Below are positions 47,790 through 60,439 of a stretch of 64,000 nucleotides of DNA, one piece after another. Origin of the DNA: Emydura subglobosa. Lineage: Eukaryota > Chordata > Testudines > Chelidae. The position numbers and the translations under genes are program-made. Every line of letters begins with the position of its first letter. Position 1 is the stretch's first letter. The notes beneath the pieces are model-generated. The model did not search any database, had not been told where the DNA came from, and was given only the letters and a program-made list of their open reading frames with translations. The DNA lies in contig ML679966.1 of assembly GCA_007922225.1 (NCBI GenBank), forward strand, positions 51,237,583 to 51,301,582. Reading direction: 5' to 3'.

Positions 47790-48600
47790 TGTGGAGAATG
47801 TGAGAAATTTATGTATAATTTTTATGAAAAATGTTTGTGATTTTCCCCACTCATTTTTTTGTTATCCACTGGGTGTGAAGTAGTTAATTTCTTTTTTGGG
47901 ATCAGCGAGGAGGAGGAGGTTGCAGTAAGAGATGGGTGTTGGTCATATTGGGTTGCTATGATTAATTAACCCGAACTGTCACTAAATTACTGGAATTGCC
48001 ATGGAAATACAACAGAAGACCAACAACTAGATGTTAAAATTTAACTGGCAGCCAAGGGAAGGAGAACCTGTGGGAACCACCCTGACTGCAACATGAAGCA
48101 AAGAACTGAGGTGTCAGGATGGGTTAATAAGAACTCAGCTGACCAGTGCAGTGAGAGCAAGATTGGATCAAGGACTGATGGGCAAAGCAGGGAGATTTGG
48201 CTACAACAAAGTCTACCTCCAGACCAGGACAAAGAGGGGCCTGCTTAACTGAAAAAAAGCAGCAGCTAGCAAGTTACATATGTAGGTTTTGTTTTAACAT
48301 TCTAACTAATAAACGCTGGCTTGTTTTGAAATGCCTGGCCCATGTCACTGCAAAACATCTGCTGGCTGTATGGCTCCCAGGAGGGTTATGTCTCCTGCAG
48401 GGAGTTCAAGATCTTTTGGACTCAGCTGAAGAAGTCACAGAGCTGCTGAAGCCAGAGACCCAGTCTCAGAGTAATGGGACTTCCCCTTTCAGAAAGCAGA
48501 GATGCGTAAGGCCTAGAGCTAAAGGGGTGTACTCCCAGAGAAACGGTGCAAAGATAGAAAGCCTAGCACAGTCTGTGGTTCTGTAATACCTGTGTTATGC
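47790..48600 (+). mobile_element. LTR-like block
   Basis: It starts 'tgtggagaatgtg', has AATAAA at 48308 ('ctaataaacgctgg') and a downstream part with no stop-free conserved frame. The start with TG directly at the break point of the CR1 fragment and the single AATAAA in the centre suggest U3-R-U5 order. The right end is not defined and there is no visible partner LTR. Confidence 0.35.
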
Positions 48601-48802
48601 ATTCTCACAGACGAATTTATCCTAAAGGTTCACTCTGGTGTTTTAATATGGCAAACTGTCTTGGAGATCCATTCCAGGGTATATAGAAAACATGGAGGCT
48701 TCCTGAGAGACCACTCTACCCATAACACCCACACAGCCCCAACACAGGGTGTGCAAAATGCAGAGGACCTTGCAACTGTCCTGTGTGAATTTTACTCATA
48801 AG

Positions 48803-49330
48803 CAGTGGCGTAATGTGGGTCTCCAGTGCCTGGGGGCCAAGCCTGCATTTGTGCCCTCCCCTGCCTCACACACAGGGCAGGAGGGGTCCTGGTGCCACCC
48901 CCCAGCAGCTCGAGAGGGGGGTCTGTACCTGCCGGGGTGGGGGTGAGGCCTGAGGTGTGTGGGGGAGCGTACATGCAGGCTTGGCTCTGCCCCTCCCTCC
49001 CCACACTTACCCGTCGCACAGCACCTGCCTCTCCCACTCCAGCCCCACAATCCAGAGCTGGCTCGGATGGGGGTGTCTTCAGCCTCCGGCCTGAGAAGGG
49101 CTGGGCTGGCCTTCACAATGCACCGGGGAAGGGGGCGGGGGAAGAGAGGGTGGGCAGGAGAAGGAGAGGGAGCAGCCACAGCCTCCTGTGTTTCCCCCTC
49201 TCCCCCTGCCCAGCACCAGCTCAGAAGGGGTGGCCTCACACCCCGTCCTCTGCATGTCATGAAGGGCCAGCCCGGCACCTCCTGCAGACCAGCGCCCTGG
49301 CCCCCCCATACTCACCCCAGTACACTACTG
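48803..49330. mobile_element. GC-rich non-autonomous hAT element with perfect 8-bp TSD
   Basis: The element starts 'cagtggcgta' and ends 'tacactactg', imperfect inverted ends of the CAGTGGCGTA class known from hAT elements. Both flanks read 'ctcataag' (48795-48802 and 49331-49338), an exact 8-bp target duplication. The 528-bp interior is strongly GC-rich with many CpC/GpG runs, in sharp contrast to its AT-rich surroundings, and encodes no transposase. The long frames through it (160 codons minus, 182 codons plus) result from low stop-codon density. The intact duplication makes it one of the younger insertions here. Confidence 0.9.
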
Positions 49331-49338
49331 CTCATAAG

Positions 49339-52300
49339 ATCCAGTTCTGTGAGGTGTTGAATATCTTCTGCTAGGTGCTAAACAGCCTCACTTCCATTGA
49401 CGTGTGGGAGTTGAGGGGTGCTTAGTGTGACAGATATTGCAACCACATGCAATATCTTTAGGGACCATATTGTATTAATCTGATTAATGGTTTATGAATC
49501 ACTGTGAGCTAGGGATAGTATGAAACTCCAGAGGGGAGGGTCACTATTACCACAGCTCCTCCAGGAACCAGAAATAATGGAGGTGATTCAGGTGAACCAG
49601 TTATATTAGATTTTATACTGGATTTTCCAGAGACCAACAGTCAAAGAAATGGCTTTAAAGTCTGGATTTAAACCAACTGAGGGCCTTCATTCTGATTCAG
49701 CAAATGGACAGGACCTTCCATCCAACAGAGTCCCTTGCCCCTTGCAGGTTTGGAAAGACATGCCCTTGAGACTGATGAGTAACTTTGGGGAAGTTTCTAG
49801 CATGCGTACAGAAACATTTTTAATATATATGTTTTTTCTGTAATACTTTTACCTTAAGACTTGTGCTTGCTTAGAAAGAGCTTTGTAGTAACTTTTAACT
49901 GTGGGCACCGTTCCTATCCTTCAGAGAGAAAGCAATGCACAGGGACTGGCCTTTAGGTAGAGTGGCTTGCTGGGAATATCACAATGGATGGCAGGGGTTG
50001 GTGCAGTCTTAAAACACCCAGTGAAAATGGAGTGAGACAAGGTGACAGCTAGAGGATCAGAGACAGGTGATAGCTAGAGACCTGACTGGGACTCCTAAAG
50101 TGGACCACATAGGATAGTTACAGGTGCAGTTCTCCTGGAACAGTGACAATTAGCACTCCACAGAGTGCTTAGAACCTCATTGGAATGGCCCCTTTGTCTC
50201 CTTGCTTTTTACATTACTACTTATCTGTTCTAGAATAACTTATTTAAGGTCTGACATTCTGTAAAATTCAGACTCTTTCACTGCTACTCTCACAGTCACT
50301 TTCTGTCTCCTAGACTCAACTGTCAGACAAGTGTTCCTCTAAAGGAAAGAAGTGATAATTGTCTTCAAGATACTTCTATATTTAATGAAACAGGCACCCT
50401 CTATACCTTCAGTCACAATAGTTATACACTATGGCAGTCTTGGAAGTTAGTTTTACGTAGTCTGGCACATGTGGAAGTTCCAAGTATTCTATAAGTAAAT
50501 ATTTTTCTTTGAAATATATACAGTTAAGATGACAAAATGAAGAATACTGAATTTAATGGATGGAAAAAAGTAATTAATTCATATTAAATAATGAGGAAGT
50601 TATATACGATATACTTTTCCCTATTGAAATATACTATGCTTTTCCATACTTAAATTATGGAAGCAATTTTGATTCAAATAGAATAGCAATTAGTGAATGA
50701 AAGTATAATAATGTAATGATGTTTGGATTGCTGAGGATTTCTGTGCTTACTTTAGTGACAGCTGATCTTCCTTATGGGTTTTCATGTCACTGATGAGGTA
50801 GAATTCTGCAAATGTTGCAGAAGGTCCTGATTCTGCAAAGACTTATGCACATGTTTAACTATAAAATCTGTAAGTTGTCTCATTGAAGTATATAAAGTTA
50901 AATAAGTCTTTGAAGAGAGAAAAAGTTGTAAAGTAAATGAAATACTGGTTACTTTGCTATCACACACAGTATAGATGAATTTATAAATCAGTATAATGCA
51001 TTCCACATATGCTCACATCTAATAGTAATATAAAAATGTAACATTTTTAAAACAATCATTTTTCCTGTGAAAAAGGCTTTATGCAGTTGCTTGTTGTACA
51101 TTTTGTGAACGGATGGAAGGAAAATTCCACTGAATATGTTATCAGCTGCAGAATTATATTGGAAAGCAATAATTTCCCTATATAATAGTCCTTTCAAGTG
51201 TTGATATCAAAACCCAAATATATTCATAGAAACAGACCACTCATTTTAAATGTTTTCTCAAGATATGAGTCAGTCATTACATGAATTGTTTGGTTAAAAT
51301 AATGGAATTCAAATATGTTCATATTTTACACCACAGCATTTTGGGATGCAGATAGCATGTCCAGGCATATGGAGTGCAGACTTGATAATACTTCATTTTC
51401 ATGGCGTTTCATTTTTAAATTTTAAATAAAATAATGGGTTGGGTATGATGTGAAAGGAGGACACAGTTTTAAGAAGTGATGGCAGAAAGGTCACTACTTT
51501 ATTGACCAGATGAGGTTATGCAGCAAATGGATATGAAAACTTGTTTCAGCACAGAGAAGTCCTAGTCACTCCCCTGCCCAGAGGAAACATTTTAAGTCAA
51601 ATTAAACAGAAGCCAGTTAACTATTGGAGCTCATGCATATTCCCAAGACTGCTTGGTCACTGGCTTCTTAGATCTGACAATCTGATCCAAGACAGGTGTC
51701 AATTAATACTCAGTAGCTTAGAACAAGTTAGAGCTACCAGACAACCTAGTGCACTAACATCCTGTAAATTAAAATAATCCCCCACTTTATAGCTGACCAA
51801 GATGGGAGAGAGAGACCACCTCTTTCCAATTTCAACTTAAACCTGGCGAAACAATTTCTTTTATGGTGATTAATATGTTTTGTATAAATCAAAATAAATC
51901 AGAATATCTATCCAAAGCTCTAAGGCACCTTTAACATTTTACATTATTAGTATAATTTACAACTCTATCAATATCATCAAGCCTTCCCAGCTTCAGCCTT
52001 GCTGGCCATCCATAAACCAAAGTGATCTGTGAGGCAAAAGTGAGGGAAGAGTTCTATGGAAGAGGGGAAGCCACCGTATCAATGGCTGAGGACAATTAAA
52101 CACATTATAAAATTCCATCAAGCCATTGATAAAGTGATCAATCAGGAGACCATAATTCCTCAGAAGCTCCGAAATGTTTTTGGGTTCTATTAGTTTCTGA
52201 GCATGGATCACCAAAACAGATCCATTGTCCCAACAAGAAAAGGGAGCCCAATAGTCAGATTGAGACAATGGTTGGGGCATGACATGGATATAAATTCTAA

Positions 52301-53362
52301 ATATCTATCTAATCCTAATTCAAACATTAGATTAAGAGTCGGACAACTATGAGTTGAGCTAGCAACCACCTGAGATAGTCCCATAGTCTAGTCATAGTTG
52401 GTGGCCATGAAATCAGAAGATTCATCATCTGTGCAAATATTGAATATAACCCTATCCACCACTAGATATTGGTAACAACTGCTTGCCTGGTAATTTACCA
52501 GTTTTATTTCAGGCAGTTAGCCTTCAGACTAGGACTGGATCTCAAGACTGAATGCCATATCCAGTGAATGAAAGCTGCAAACTATCTGGATGGATATGCA
52601 GTTAGAAAAAAATAATACCATGCCCAAAGATTTCACTGAAGTATTTGGAGTGAACTTCCATATTTCATGATTGACATTGACCATCACTACTGACAAGAAT
52701 GCTGGCTGTCCTCCAGAGCCACTTTACTAATATATCCACCCATGTCAGCCTGGTACAAGGGAAAATAAAAATTTGAGTTCACTCTAGTCCCTCTTTGCCT
52801 TAATCAAAAGGCCTACACTCAACTCACCTAAAATATCACTGCCATATAAGTGAATATTAATTATGTCAGGGGGAAGAAGCTGTGCATATCAAGTACAAAA
52901 GCCCTTCCACGTCTCTTAATGATCCTCTGCCTTCCAATCCAATAAGTACATCACTAAAGTCTAGTTCCATCCATCGGTCATTGTTGAGCTATCTGAGGTG
53001 GCTCAGGAGCATGAGTGGAGACTTAAGAAGCAGGGCACAAACCCCAAACTGGCTGTATGTTTTATACTTAGATTTCACCAACCAACTGTGAACTCCTCAA
53101 GCACTACAACAGCCTCAACATGAAGTTACAGACAGTCCCTTTGCGTACTCCAGTCTATCTTGCCACCCAGGTAAGCTTGCTGTAGTGATAGATGGTCCCT
53201 TAACCTAAATATTGTGATTTTTAGTGTATTTCCAGTCCCCAAGGACTAGTCACTTACCCCAATTTGCACCTTAGATCCCACACCAAAGAGAACTCTTGTA
53301 GCCAATCCCATAATAATTAACTAAAGATTAATTAACTAAGAAAAAGAAATATAGAAGAGTTA
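49339..53362. other. Non-coding stretch
   Basis: Mainly AT-rich DNA. The palindromic repeat at 50824-50914 is the only definable element. The part at 51990-53180 is less AT-rich and may be an old repeat that I cannot classify. No exon is recognised. Confidence 0.4.
50824..50914. repeat. Palindromic MITE-like repeat
   Basis: The left arm 'caaagacttatgcacatgtt' with 'taact' pairs with 'aaagttaaataagtctttg' on the right, around 'gttgtctcattgaag'. Same layout as 9758-9863 and 22328-22440. Confidence 0.6.
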
Positions 53363-53572
53363 CAGCAGAACCCTGTTTATCTGATCTAATTAGGACTGGA
53401 GCCAGATTGGATAATCAAAAATCTGGATAAACAGGAGAATGGGAAAGTACAATGCTGCAACGCCATCTAGTAGCTACAGAAGAGAACACTCCCTTCTGTA
53501 CCTGTGTGTACTGGTTCTCTGGTTAACACAGAGGGTCAGATAATGGAGGGTCAGATAAATAGGGTACTACTG
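53363..53572. mobile_element. Pogo/Tigger-like non-autonomous element with TA duplication
   Basis: The left end 'cagcagaaccctgtttatct' is mirrored by 'agataaatagggtactactg' on the right. Both flanks are 'ta' (53361-53362 and 53573-53574), the target duplication of Tc1-mariner elements. The 210-bp interior holds extra internal copies of the 'ggtcagataa' / 'tggataatca' words and no coding capacity. Confidence 0.85.
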
Positions 53573-56500
53573 TACTTTACAAGGTTAAAGCAGGTAAATA
53601 CACACACACACACAATTTTAGTCTTAGGTTGCAAAAGGTGACAGAAGCTGCTGTAATATGCATGTTCTAGGTGTCCTCTATGGCTAACCCAGGCTAAGCA
53701 GCTTGGGATCCCTTGCTTATTCTTAGAAATCTTGCCATCTCCCAAGTCCAAGCAGGATAGACATACAGTTCCTTCTTGTCAGGGATTTGTATTCGCTTTC
53801 CCCAGAGTTAAAGCTGGTGGGACGATTCCTTGTGCCCATCTCCTCTTCACGGGAGTGGGGAGAGCAATCAAAGTCTTTGTCCTCTGACATTTCAGAATGA
53901 GTCATTTGGTTTTAGTGGGTCTTCTTGTGTGCAGGACCTAACACCTTCTTTAGGAAGCCACTCTTTTATATTAATTAATGTCTCTTTCCTGTTTGGTGAG
54001 TTACACAGTTAGAGGTTTACAATACAAACAGTTAATATAACAATAACATGGGGTACAAATGTTAAGTGAGATTAATACATGCAACATCCCTCAAGCATTT
54101 CATAAAGTCTAAACATTAAGCACATTAAATCTAATCCCTATCTTAATACTAACACACGGGTGACCCAGACTGGTTTCTAGCTATGCATTTGTCAGTATTC
54201 AGTGAGGCCTAGGGGCCTTGGCATGAGCTGGCACCTGGTCTGACAGCATCACAGTCATATCAAACATCATCCCTTCCTGCCTCATCCATGTCCACTGCAT
54301 AACAGTGCTCAATGGTCCAAATCAAACAGTGAAACCTTTCCCTAGCACATCAAAATTGCATCTCCAAGTACAAGGATATTAACCTCTACCCTCTTTGTCT
54401 GAAACTGGCCTTCATGCCTGAAATAAGAACAAAATCATCCCCCACAGACTCACACAGCAGTCACCTGAGCCTCAGAATCCAGAAGTGCAGGCACAGGTTA
54501 CTGACTACTTGGGTCTACACTAATCTACATTTAGATGAGGAGAAGGAAAACTGCCTGGCTATGAGCCATTAATCTACCTTCTGAACAAATTCCCCTCAGA
54601 TGCCCCCTAATGAGTCTCAGATGTGTTCCAGGAGAAGTGGTAGCTGAAGTAGCCGAGCATGCTATGGCTGGTCTTCTCCTTTGTGTAGTTCTGGAGTTGG
54701 CACCACATGAGTGACTTTACACTACCTAGTATTGAAAACTGAGGCCACATAGTAGGCCTGACATAAAGAAGCATTGGAGGTAGCAAAACTTGTTGCTGGT
54801 TCAGCCAGCTTGGGGTGAAAGGCAGTAATCGCTGGAGCCGAGTTTGCAGACTGACTAGAGGAGGTTTGTTAGCTGCAGTACAGAGCAATTGAGATGATGT
54901 ATAGCTGGGGAAGAACATAGCTGGAGAGGAAGCTACAGCCTGTGAAAACAAAGTCTCCCTGGCAACTGGAAGGCAGAATGATCTAGCATCATGAAGCTTC
55001 CCTTATTCAAGAGTGCTGCTTCTCAGCTGGCTGGTCAACCAGACTGTTCAGGGCAAGTTGGGGCAGACAAATGCCCTGTTTTAAAAAAAAAAACAAACCC
55101 AACCACATGGGCTGTAGCCAGCTGACCAGGAGCACTTGCAATGGAAAAACTCTGGCAAAGAAACCATAGCCCCACCTGCTTTTGGGGAGTGGGACAACTG
55201 GAATGGCTTATAAATCTTCTAGGAGAGAAAGATCATATACGGAATGATGAAAAATTTAAGTTCTTAATCTTCAGGTTCTTTAGTTCTTAGTTACTTTTTC
55301 ATATATAGCTTACAATAATATAAAGGAAACAGTAAGTTTCTATCTCTACTGCATGCCAAAAAAGAATGATACCTTCTCCTGTATTTCCTGAAATTGCATC
55401 TTTTAAAATCTAAAAGGGACATTTGACAGTAGTTGTGAAACACACCCTATGTGATTTCATTTATTGTGTTTTGTAATTTATAAAATATGCATCTATCAGA
55501 CATGAGAATGATTAATATTTAAACACATTATGCATATCTCAGTGATCGACATCAGCAAGAACCTCCCTGCTTATCAAATACAGACAAAGTAAGTGACAGG
55601 CTATATTATGGGACAGATTTTGAAAAAGTCAGAAGTCTAGGCCTTGTGTGCACACATGCATACAAACATTTTCCTACCATGTTCAAATACCAGATTTATG
55701 CTGACTGTTGTGGTAATTGCACATGCAAATTAAACACATGCTTATGTGCAGCACAAGGCTTCTTATTTCACTTTTCTTCTTCTACTTCTCCTCTGTACCC
55801 CTCCGCACCCTCTCCAAAAACTGGTCTTGTATGTCATTGGGAGACTGACGTTTAAAGACAATGATAAGTTTATTTTTGTTGTGAACAATTTTCTTTAGCC
55901 TTCAATGAATATATCTAAGGTAAATTAACATATTTCAATATTACCATATGCAGTGCTGATCAAGACTTTTTTTTTTACTAAAAGTACACTCATTTTCTAC
56001 TAAAGGTATGCTTTTCTGGTAGCTTAAAAAACAAAAGTATAAGAAATATAAAAGTATGATTGAGTGTTAACAAAAAGATCTGCCTTTTCTGTCTTGCTGT
56101 GGTCCATGAATAGGAATCCACCCTAACCTCATTACAGAGCAATATATTTCCAATTTAATTGATAGGCCCAGATTCTACTGAGCACGAGCAGCACTCAGTG
56201 AAATGAAGAAACGGTGGAGCCTTGAAATCAGCAGACTTATGTGTGCTCAGTGTGATAAGGGGAGTGAAGGAAGAAAGGATCCAGAAAAAACATAGGCAAG
56301 CTTAAGCTGCAAGGCTGGCATTGACTTTGTGGATGCCTAAATGAGCGAATCAATTCAAGTAAATGCACCAGAGAGTGCAGGAAGAAAACCGGAAAACAGT
56401 CATTAAAATAAATTAAGCTATACAATCTGTGATCGTTATGGCACTACAGGGCTTTGAAGTAACTCCTTCTGCCTTCAAGATACTGAACTCTGCTGGACAC

Positions 56501-57389
56501 ACACTTAACGTATACAGTACATATATATTATATGAATAAAAAGAACGATTGTTTTGCTTCAGCATGATGGTGAACATTGATGGCATCCTAGTAAAACACA
56601 ACATTTATTATTCCTGAGGGAGTCATTTCCTTGCCCTCCCAGCTGGAAGTATAGCACTGCAATGATAGAGCAGGGTAAGAAAGGGACAGAACAATAGGTA
56701 AGTCAAGAAGCTGGGATCTGACCTTAACCGAGTGGGTGGTATTAGCTTCAGCCCAGAAGAGCAAATAACTCACTCACTTTTAATGGAAAGTGGAAATAAC
56801 AAAGCTGAGAAATAAAATAGAGCTAACGTATGAGAGTGTATTCAAAGAAACTGAAAGTGCTGATATTTACTTGTCAATAGATTCAGCTATTCAGAAAAAG
56901 AAAGCCTCAGAAATGAGAGGTGCCCCTGATTGAATAGGTTACTCACTAATTTAAGTGCATCAAAACAGCTAATTTCACAGAACACCTTGCATAAATGTTA
57001 GGGAGTAACTGGTTGCTCAGCTGAACCAGAAAACTTATTTCCATTTTCTGTTTTGGTGGCAAGGAACTGCAAGAACCTAAAGGCAGGCAAAACCACCTCC
57101 TGCCTCACCATCTCAGCCAAGAACATATGGCAAAAAAGACAAGTCCTCAGTTCAAAGAAGGTTAGGCTAGTTCAATGGGAGCGTTTTTGGTTCTTCTCTG
57201 TATGACAAACTATTTTTACTTTTTAAACAATCCAACTCTATCCTTCTATTTTCCATGAAGCCTACAACAAAGTGAAATCAGAGAGCCTTTTCCAAAGCTT
57301 TTGCCCCACACTTGCAATCAGCTAATATCATTAGCTAATAAGACATTCTAAGAAGTGAAGTATGAAAATGTGATCTAGATCAAATTACT
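53573..57389. other. Non-coding stretch
   Basis: No gene recognised. A minus-strand frame of 114 codons (54607-54951) lacks any recognisable domain. There is an A11 run near 55083. A foldback-like trace lies near 56165 ('gcccagattctactgag'). Confidence 0.4.
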
Positions 57390-58470
57390 ATAAAATGGGT
57401 GCAAAACTGGTTGAAAAAACCATACTCAGAGTAATTATCAGTGGCTCACTGTCAAACTGGGAGGACATCTCTACTGGGATTCCCAGGGATCTCTCCTGAG
57501 TCTAGTACTATTCAAAATTTTCATTAAAGACTTGGATAATGGAGTGGAGAGTATGCTTATACAATTTGTAGATGACATCAAGATGGGAGGGGTTGAAAGC
57601 ACTTTGAAGGATGAGCATTCAAAAGGACCTTGATAAATTGGAGTACTGGTCTGAAATCAACAGGATGACATTCAGTAAAGACAAGTGCAAAGTACTTCAC
57701 TTAGGAAGGAAAAAATCAAATGCACAAAAACAAAATGGGGAATAACCATCAAGGCAATAGTACTGCATAAAAGGATCCAGGGGTTATAGTGGATCATAAA
57801 TTGAGTATAGAACAACAATGTGACACAGCTGCAAAAAAGGGTAATATTCTGGGGGGTATTAATAGAAGTGTCATATGACAAACACAGAAGGTAATTGTTC
57901 CGCTCTCCTCAGCACTAGGGAGGCCGCAGCTGGAGTATTGTGTCCAGTTTAAGAAATACATGGACAAATGGAGGGGTCCAGAGAGCAATAAAAATGATAA
58001 TAGATTTAAACGACATGACCTATAAGGAAAGATTTTTTTTAAAATGGCATGTTTAAAAAACTGAAGCATGATTAAAACTGAGCAAGTTTAGTCTTTTGAA
58101 AAGAAAAGTGAGGGTGGACCTGATAGTCTAATATGTTACAGGCTGTTACAAAGAGGTGATCAATTGCTCTCCATGTCCACTGAAGGCAAGACAAGGAGTA
58201 ACTGGTTTAATCTGCAACAAAAGAGATTTAGGTTATATATGAGGAAAATTATCTGTAAGACTAGGATAGTTAATCTCTGCAAGAGACTTCCAAGGGAAAT
58301 TGTGGAATTCCTGTCATTGGAGGTTTTGAAGACTAAGTTAGACAAACACCTGTCAGGGATGGTCTAGGTTTACTTGGTCCTGCCTCAGTCAGAGGGGAGG
58401 GAGAGAGGGATAAGAGAGAGAGAGAGAGAGAGAGAGAGGACTAGATGATCTCTCTGTCTCTCAAATCCCA
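57390..58470 (+). mobile_element. CR1 LINE, RT palm to 3' end
   Basis: It begins in the reverse-transcriptase region; a frame near 57555-57600 reads LIQFVDDIKMGGVEST, containing the FVDD catalytic box. It continues colinearly with 18597-19556 through 'gcagctggagtattgtgtcc' (57926) and the ORF2 tail (LDKHLSGMV, ending 58367) into the 3' UTR, with 'ggactagatgatctctctgt' at about 58439. Frameshifts and a 5' truncation make it inactive. An (AG)13 tract sits in the UTR. Confidence 0.92.
58413..58438 (+). repeat. (AG)13 microsatellite in a CR1 3' UTR
   Basis: Twenty-six bases of perfect AG dinucleotide directly before the conserved 'gactagatgatc' block, preceded by an impure 'gaggggagggagagaggga' stretch. 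Likely expanded by slippage from a purine-rich UTR. Confidence 0.95.
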
Positions 58471-59479
58471 GGCTAGTACTTGAACCACTGAACCATCTTT
58501 CCTCTCTCCAAAATGCTCTATAATGATGCAGGCTATTCCCTCAGGATTGCCATTATTTCTATTATTAATATTTAGGTTGTGGTTGTGCCTAGAAATCAAC
58601 CAGGCTGAGGACCCATCTGCTAGGTACTGGACAAACATATAGTAAGTGACAACTCCTGGTCAAGACATAGCAGGTGGATGACACCAACAAGTGGGTTGGT
58701 GTTGGATAAATGGGATAATAAAAATAAGATACATGCAATGCTTAGCCAATCAGGAGCAGGAACCACAACTCACCACTTGTCTAGCCATTATCACATTGCT
58801 ATATGGATTATGGCAGAGACTGAATCTAATGAGTGACTTGAAGAATAAGGTGTTTTACAGAGTTTTTCAGGTGAATTTTACTGGAAGACTAGCAACACTG
58901 CATCACTTTCAGGTCCCCACCTACCCATGAAAGATGTATACATTCTGTATAGATAAAGAAATCAAACACTCCATAATACTATGTAGTTTCATATAAAAAA
59001 TGGACTTGGGAACTTGTCATTTGAGCCAGTGAAGGCTGGGAACATCAGTGTTGATCATCCAAATCTTCACTGGGGGCAGGGTGAACTTGCAAGAAGGGAG
59101 GGATAGAAGGATATTATGTGACTGGTCTGGAAATAACACAATATCGCAGAGCATTCTGGGATGAGCTCCAGAGTTGTTGCTAGGTCTTGCTGTTCCAGAA
59201 CAGAGAAGTGGGTCATAAGAATTATTCTTGAATATGACTGACGCTAGGCCTGAAAAAGCCGAGCAACTTTATAAATTGCATGGCCCAAATCTGATCTTTA
59301 AAGATATATTATAGGAAAATACAATGATAGTGAGGGTCATTCCTCATAAGTAGACTAGAGCTTTAATATGCAAGTGTATTATTGGTAGTTATTTGATGTA
59401 GTTTACATATCTCGTTAGAAGTTAGCAGTGTAGATAAACTGCTTTCCTGTCTATCACTGTTCTATTGATTAAGTGTTCA
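58471..59479. other. Non-coding stretch
   Basis: No gene or named repeat recognised; open frames are short. Confidence 0.45.
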
Positions 59480-60310
59480 AAAGGAACATATGAACATTGA
59501 GATGGAACTTTGAATGTAATAATTGTTTGTATTTCTCTTTGAAGTTTAAGTAGTAAATACCTGTAAATGGCAGTAAATGGCCAATTACCTTGTGCTAATG
59601 TAACTAGTTACCGGTGTGCACAGGACATAGGAAATGATACTTCAGAGTCTCAAGTAATCATCTATTAATTGTTCAAGGAGGCACCTGCTGTCAAGATAAT
59701 ATCATTAGCCTGCATGGATCTATAAAAGACTCTAGTGGACTGATCCTTTTTATCGCAATCTGTCCAAGCTCAGCAGGGAAAGTCTGGATCACAAGATTGA
59801 GATCCCAGCACCAGCCTGGAATCACCTTGCTAATTCTCATGGGAGAATTTGAACAAACTCTACATGAACTATTTAGTCTTCATTTCTCTGAACTGGATTT
59901 CTAACAAAGAAGTTCTAAACAAGGACTGATGATCCCTAAGCTGTCTGGGTAATTTCAGAGACTTTGCAATTTAAGAACTTTGCAATTCAGTTATCATCTC
60001 TACTTTGAAACTTATCTAAGAGCTTTATTTTCATCTGTGTATGTATACTGACCTTTTAACCATTACACTCTTTCCTTTTTTTGAAGGAATGTTAGTTTAG
60101 TTAATAAGCATTGGCTTTAAGCATGTATTTAGGTAAAATCTGAGCTATTCATTGATCAATGATTCTTTGTAGTTTGCTCTGTTTAAGCTATCTCATCATG
60201 GCTCCCCTGGAGACCAACATCACAAGTAAATTGTAAGGAAACTGGCCCACTATACCACACTCTGAAGGCACCATTGTGACAATCAGGCTCCAGCCAACCC
60301 ACAGGGAGGA
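59480..60310 (+). mobile_element. LTR-like block with TATA box
   Basis: A TATA box 'tctataaaagactc' lies at 59718. Downstream sequence has no coding capacity and leads through 'gttaataagcattggcttta' to about 60250. The arrangement resembles the U3-R junction of a retroviral-like LTR. Ends and target duplication are not resolved. I recall similar 'aagcattggctttaag' phrases from turtle repeats, without a firm name. Confidence 0.35.
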
Positions 60311-60439
60311 CAAAAGGTTTAAACCCCACAAAATGAGCAGTTGAACCAACTGATTGCATACTCCATTATTGTACCATAAGAGTATATTGAGTAAGGCCTT
60401 TTATGAAAGCTTATAGTGTTCTGAACTTGATGGTCATTA

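Noticed and set aside
48796..49374. Long open frames on both strands (160 codons minus, 182 codons plus)
   Set aside because: They lie almost wholly within the GC-rich hAT element bounded by an 8-bp duplication. Low stop density explains them, and no domain is visible.
51990..53180. Possible retroviral or LINE coding remnant
   Set aside because: A 95-codon minus-strand frame shows no motif I can identify; left as unclassified.
54607..54951. 114-codon minus-strand frame
   Set aside because: No ORF context, no domain and non-repetitive composition with no signal of selection that I can read. A chance frame cannot be excluded.
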